This document shows, in pieces, positions 46,388 to 50,020 of a DNA stretch of 50,020 nucleotides. Origin of the DNA: Burkholderiaceae bacterium (GTDB lineage Bacteria > Pseudomonadota > Gammaproteobacteria > Burkholderiales > Burkholderiaceae_C); contig JAEUPI010000024.1 of the NCBI GenBank assembly GCA_016790175.1, positions 1 through 50,020 of the forward strand, given 5' to 3'. Within the stretch, counting starts at the first letter, position 1. Each line of letters opens with the position of its first letter. Made by a program: the position numbers and the translations under genes. The notes under the pieces are model-generated. The model was not told the origin of the DNA and made no database searches. It saw only the letters and a program-made list of their open reading frames with translations.

Positions 46388-47356
46388 TCACGACGAGGGC
46401 AGGTAACGTCGGCGCCAGCTCGGCCGCGCGGCGACCAAGATTCTCGCGGCGGAACGCGGCAGGGCAACGATGGCCCACGCGCCGAGCCGGCCCGCCGATG
46501 AACTGGCCAAAAGCGCTTCTCGGTAGCGCGCAAGAACGTCTGCATCGAGCAGACCGGCCGCTCGCAGCACCAGCAGGTGCTTGACTCCGAGGACACGCGT
46601 GTTATCCGAATGCGATCTCAGGACGCCGGCCATCGCTGCGGGCTCGATTGCCGCTGCGTTTGCCGTAATGACCTTGTGCCAGTCCCCGGCCCAGACGGGA
46701 ATCGCGTCGGCCAACCAATAGCTTTGTCGTTTGAGCGGATTGTTGTGTACCACCCTCTGCGCGACCCAACTGATGCCAAGTTGGACGTGTGTGGCGACGT
46801 AGCCGAGAATCACACTCAGGTGCGGGAAGTTCGGAAAAGGCCGATGCTTGGCTTCGGACTGCCACCAGTCGACGACCCGGCGCGAGTAGATCGTCGCTCC
46901 CGTATAGCTGTAGTCCCAGGCACGCCGTTCGATGAACGATTTCGCCTCGGCGTCGGTCAGTCGGCGCTCCGAGGCGGGCGCCGGGCCGTGTCGGCTGTTG
47001 ACGAAGATGAAGTCCTGGTCCTGCAGAGTGTCGTGCACAACTTGCATGCCAGCATCGTCGACGATACACCCGTCCCCGAGTAGCCAGACAAAGTCGGTTC
47101 GAGGCGTGGTCAGCGCGGCGATCAAATTGGCGTCGTGCCGAAGCGGAGGCTGATTGCGCCTATAGCTGAGTCTCATCCGCGTGGATGCAGCCAATCGCGA
47201 AATGAGCTGGGCGGTTGCGTCGTTGCTGCTGTCGTCGAGCACATACACCCCGATATCCAGCCGCTCCAGGCTGGCTTGCATCGCCAGCAGGTTGTATTCC
47301 AGGATCTCTGGCCGGTTGTAGGTGGGAATGGCTATCGCCAGCGATCTAGCGGCCAT
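46388..47356 (-). CDS. Family 2 glycosyltransferase (abequosyltransferase-like)
   Basis: 322-residue GT-A glycosyltransferase. LAIAIPTYNRPEILEYNLLA and VYVLDDSSNDATAQLI form the nucleotide-sugar site, and WLLGDGCIVDDAG is in the DXD position. Overall layout resembles the WbyL/abequosyltransferase branch of GT2. ATG 47356 was chosen because it starts the fold directly; it overlaps the epimerase gene by 11 bases. Donor and acceptor are unknown. Confidence 0.83.
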   Translation of the reverse strand: MAARSLAIAIPTYNRPEILEYNLLAMQASLERLDIGVYVLDDSSNDATAQLISRLAASTRMRLSYRRNQPPLRHDANLIAALTTPRTDFVWLLGDGCIVDDAGMQVVHDTLQDQDFIFVNSRHGPAPASERRLTDAEAKSFIERRAWDYSYTGATIYSRRVVDWWQSEAKHRPFPNFPHLSVILGYVATHVQLGISWVAQRVVHNNPLKRQSYWLADAIPVWAGDWHKVITANAAAIEPAAMAGVLRSHSDNTRVLGVKHLLVLRAAGLLDADVLARYREALLASSSAGRLGAWAIVALPRSAARILVAARPSWRRRYLPSS

Positions 47357-48254
47357 GGGTCCCGATCCAGCTCCAGAAATCACGGATGCCCGCATCCAGG
47401 GGACGGGGTGCCCAGACGATTCTCTCGCCGAGCGCGGCGGTGTCGAGCACGACCGAGCGCACGTCGATTCCCCTCGCAGGGCGATGGTGAATGTTCAGCG
47501 ATCGACCGGTTGAATGGCGCACCAGGGAAAGCACGTCGTTGATCGAGTGTCCGACGCCGCTTCCGATGTTCAGCGTCGTGTTCGAGACACCGGCTTCGAG
47601 CAGGGCGACCACGCCGGCGCTCCAGTCGCGCACATCGAGGTAATCGCGCACCGCGCTGCCATCCCCCCAGATCTCCAAGGGCTCACCGCTCAAGGTGCGC
47701 TCCAACGCGACCGCGATGATGCCTTGCGCGCCGTGCAACCGCTGGTGGCGACCATACAGGTTCGACGGACGCAATATGAGGTAGTCCAGGCCCAGTGTCC
47801 GGTGAGTGAACTGAACATACTGTTCCAGCATGAGCTTGCTGAAGCCATAGTAGTTCTTCGGCGCCAGGGCATGGTCTTCCCGCACACGCGGCACCGACGT
47901 GTCGCCATACACGGTGCCGCCCGAGGACACCAGTACGAACCGTATGCCCATGCGCGCGCACTCTTCGATGAGCGAGAAGCTGGGCAAGATGACATCCCTT
48001 TGCTCGCGTTCGAACGCTTTGACATCGCTCGAGGGCAGGAGCCCACAGGCGAGATGTACGATCGACTCGATCTCGGCGGTGCGGAGCAATCGCAGGAACG
48101 CGGTCTGATCTGTCAGTGCCAAACAATGCATGCCCGATGCGCTTGCACGACCCGCGCGGTCCACCAGGGTCACATGATGACCAGACGCCAGCAGCGCCTC
48201 GCACAGGTTCTTGCCCAAAAACCCGGCGCCGCCGGTCAGCAGCACGCGAGTCAT
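47346..48254 (-). CDS. NAD-dependent sugar epimerase/dehydratase (extended SDR)
   Basis: 302-residue extended short-chain dehydrogenase. The NAD-binding motif is LTGGAGFLGKN; the catalytic set is SSGG followed by TVYGD and the YYGFSK Tyr-x3-Lys pair. It looks like a UDP-glucose 4-epimerase or dTDP-sugar dehydratase relative, supplying an activated sugar for the neighbouring transferases; the reaction is not fixed. Its ATG overlaps the upstream glycosyltransferase stop by ATGA. Confidence 0.87.
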   Translation of the reverse strand: MTRVLLTGGAGFLGKNLCEALLASGHHVTLVDRAGRASASGMHCLALTDQTAFLRLLRTAEIESIVHLACGLLPSSDVKAFEREQRDVILPSFSLIEECARMGIRFVLVSSGGTVYGDTSVPRVREDHALAPKNYYGFSKLMLEQYVQFTHRTLGLDYLILRPSNLYGRHQRLHGAQGIIAVALERTLSGEPLEIWGDGSAVRDYLDVRDWSAGVVALLEAGVSNTTLNIGSGVGHSINDVLSLVRHSTGRSLNIHHRPARGIDVRSVVLDTAALGERIVWAPRPLDAGIRDFWSWIGTHGR

Positions 48255-50020
48255 GTCCCGTACCCGGTCATCGCGGTGGTTGTTCCCTCTGAACGCACGG
48301 CGCGACTTGCGGGGTCCGCTCCATTTGGCAGTGGAAGACGCGTGAACCAGGCTTTCTTCAGATCCACTCGAGGCCGCGGGTCGAGCTGGAACTCGGCGGC
48401 TTCCAAGTCCAGATTGGGGTTGTATGCAGGGTCATTCTGCAGATGGTGATGCCAACGTTGGCGCAGCGTTACGAGTTCGGCGCTCGGCCAGTGGGTCGTG
48501 ACGGCATCTCGAAGTTGTATTGCCTGGGCGTGTGCCGCCCAAACAGCGCGCAGCCCCTGGTCGCGCAAACGCAGGCAGAAGTCGACGGCTTTGAGATCCG
48601 AAGCGAACTGGGCGTCGAAACCATCGAGTTCCATGAAGAGCGAGCGACGGACCACCATGCAAGCCGAGCTGATTGCCGAAAGGTTCTGATTGAGCACGGC
48701 CCTGCTGCGATAGCCATGTTGTCCGGCTCCGAGTGTTGGATGCGCCGGGGCTGCAACCAGGTCGCCGCCGAGAATGAAGCCTCCATGGGCAAGGCTGCCG
48801 TCAGCCCGCAGCAGCTTGGCGCCGACCACGCCTGTACCCGGAATCGTAGCCAGGGCAACCATCTCGCGCATGCACCCAGGGTTGGTGATTTCGACATCTC
48901 CGTCGATCAAGCAGAGGAAATCGGCTGTTGCCTGAGCGGCAGCTTCGCGCAAACTAGCCGCAGTCCCAGGGCCCTGGCCGCGGACCAGCCTCACTGCGCC
49001 GGACGCCATCAACGGGGAGAGCCACTCATGCGCAATCATGCTGGCCTCCGACCCGACGCAGATCAGCACTTCGCTGCTCAACCCCATGTCGCCGCCGAGA
49101 AGGCCGTCGACACAGCGTCTCATGGCCTTGGCATCGCCGACCGCCGAAACGACGACCGCTACCGACGGCGCTGGATTGGGCAACGCCGGAACGACTCGAT
49201 AGCCACCGCCGGGGCAAGCGGTCACCTCGGCGTGGACCCCGACCCGCTCCAGATGATCTTGAAGCGCGCAACGGCCCGCTTCGGCGATATAGGGCTTGAC
49301 CTCATCGCCGGCTGCGCTGCTTCCGGGATGCTGGCGCCAGTGGTAGAGCACATGGGGAATATGGACGATCTGATCGTCGTCGAGGTGCTCAACACAACGC
49401 AACGCCACGTCGTAGTCCTGGGCGCCTTCGTATCCAGGCCTGAAACCGCCGATCTGCCGCAAAAGCGTGGTGGCGTAGACCCCCAGATGACAGACCAGGT
49501 TTTGCGACCGGAAGAGCTCGGGGTTCCAGTCGGGCTTGAAATTCGGGGACTGGCGCTGTCCGTCGAAGCGCAGCACGTCTTCATCCGAATAAAGCAGCCT
49601 CGTGCGCGGGCAGCGGGCAATGACCTCGGCGTTCAGAAGAAGCGCATGCGCCGGCAGCACATCGTCGTGGTCGAGCAGCGCCACGTATTCGCCGGAAGCC
49701 ATCTCAAGCGCGCTGTTGCTCGCCCGGGAGATGTGGCCGTTCTCAGCGCGCCAGGTCACGCGGATGCGGCGATCACGCGCCACCGCATCCTCCAGCACCC
49801 GGCGTACTGCAGCATCGGTCGAACGATCGTCGGCGACACAAAGTTCCCAATTCGGGTAGATCTGACGCTCGACCGACTCGATGGCCTGCCGCAGCCAGTC
49901 GACGTTCGGATCGAAGACCGGCATCAGAACGGAAATCAATGGCCGCCTGGGCAGTTGCGCCATTCGCAGACGCAGTTCCTGCAGGACGTCGGAGTTCAAC
50001 GTGTCGTGCAGACGAACCCA
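48251..50020 (-). CDS. Two-domain family 2 glycosyltransferase, 5' end beyond the window
   Basis: At least 589 residues; the frame is open to the right edge (WVRLHDTL before the TTG at 49999), so the true start lies outside. The first GT-A domain has PLISVLMPVFDPN, CVADDRSTD and ALLDHDDVLP (DXD-like). A second GT-A domain (about 265-520) has VAVVVSAVGD, LCLIDGDVEITN and GGFILGG. Tandem-GT proteins of this kind build repeating glycans such as O-antigen. It is the most upstream visible gene of the cluster. Confidence 0.87.
   Translation of the reverse strand, partial: WVRLHDTLNSDVLQELRLRMAQLPRRPLISVLMPVFDPNVDWLRQAIESVERQIYPNWELCVADDRSTDAAVRRVLEDAVARDRRIRVTWRAENGHISRASNSALEMASGEYVALLDHDDVLPAHALLLNAEVIARCPRTRLLYSDEDVLRFDGQRQSPNFKPDWNPELFRSQNLVCHLGVYATTLLRQIGGFRPGYEGAQDYDVALRCVEHLDDDQIVHIPHVLYHWRQHPGSSAAGDEVKPYIAEAGRCALQDHLERVGVHAEVTACPGGGYRVVPALPNPAPSVAVVVSAVGDAKAMRRCVDGLLGGDMGLSSEVLICVGSEASMIAHEWLSPLMASGAVRLVRGQGPGTAASLREAAAQATADFLCLIDGDVEITNPGCMREMVALATIPGTGVVGAKLLRADGSLAHGGFILGGDLVAAPAHPTLGAGQHGYRSRAVLNQNLSAISSACMVVRRSLFMELDGFDAQFASDLKAVDFCLRLRDQGLRAVWAAHAQAIQLRDAVTTHWPSAELVTLRQRWHHHLQNDPAYNPNLDLEAAEFQLDPRPRVDLKKAWFTRLPLPNGADPASRAVRSEGTTTAMTGYGT

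Overview
The window is about 50 kb of GC-rich, densely coded bacterial chromosome. Gene content and order point to a betaproteobacterium of the order Burkholderiales, probably near the Rubrivivax/Leptothrix/Methylibium group. The main reasons are the local orders AI-2E-type permease-hda-HAD-pcnB-folK, rpsP-rimM-trmD-rplS and M48-phhB-rsgA next to orn, a Burkholderiales-type S20, and short dispersed repeats of CCCCC/GGGGG followed by AGCGAGCGA. This placement is an inference from content; no rRNA, tRNA, phage, insertion sequence or CRISPR array was seen.

Layout. 0-4.8 kb: secreted zinc metalloprotease, then a LytS/LytTR-type two-component pair. 4.8-12.8 kb: ROK sugar kinase and Xaa-Pro aminopeptidase, then a tryptophan-catabolism block (kynB-kynU-ndh on the minus strand, divergent 2-aminobenzoate-CoA ligase-like gene on the plus strand, with a nested palindrome between them). 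12.8-16.1 kb: metallophosphoesterase, S-adenosylmethionine decarboxylase, argF, argD. 16.3-17.1 kb: DUF3579 gene and rpsT, convergent, separated by a 32-bp tandem terminator repeat. 17.2-27.1 kb: a long plus-strand run with murJ, a SirB1-type protein, an AI-2E-family permease, hda, a HAD phosphatase, pcnB, folK, a DUF486 protein, a deoxynucleoside kinase, and a DUF47/PiT phosphate uptake pair. 27.1-32.2 kb: TM2 protein and acetyltransferase (minus), then rpsP-rimM-trmD-rplS, a CoA pyrophosphatase and a CobD/CbiB-like membrane protein. 32.2-40.2 kb: rsgA, phhB, M48 protease, orn, DUF2087 protein, FKBP, gluQRS, a divergent LysR/pirin pair and a hydrolase. 40.2-45.6 kb: dnaE, a small secreted protein of unknown function and a patatin. 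45.7-50 kb: a minus-strand surface-glycan cluster (methyltransferase, two glycosyltransferases, NAD epimerase) that runs off the right edge.

Organisation. Genes are very tightly packed. ATGA stop/start overlaps join HK-RR, kynU-ndh, argD-argF, hda-HAD, HAD-pcnB, folK-DUF486, GNAT-TM2, M48-phhB and epimerase-glycosyltransferase. Five of eight convergent gene pairs overlap at their 3' ends. Likely -10 elements of the form CCTANAATCG recur ahead of operon heads. No intergenic stretch exceeds 300 bases.

The most unusual signal is at 20931-20963. A ten-codon ORF encoding MKQLTLPISP lies between the permease gene and hda. It overlaps the first gene's stop and the second gene's start by ATGA and repeats the sliding-clamp-binding N-terminus of Hda, with only synonymous differences over the first seven codons.
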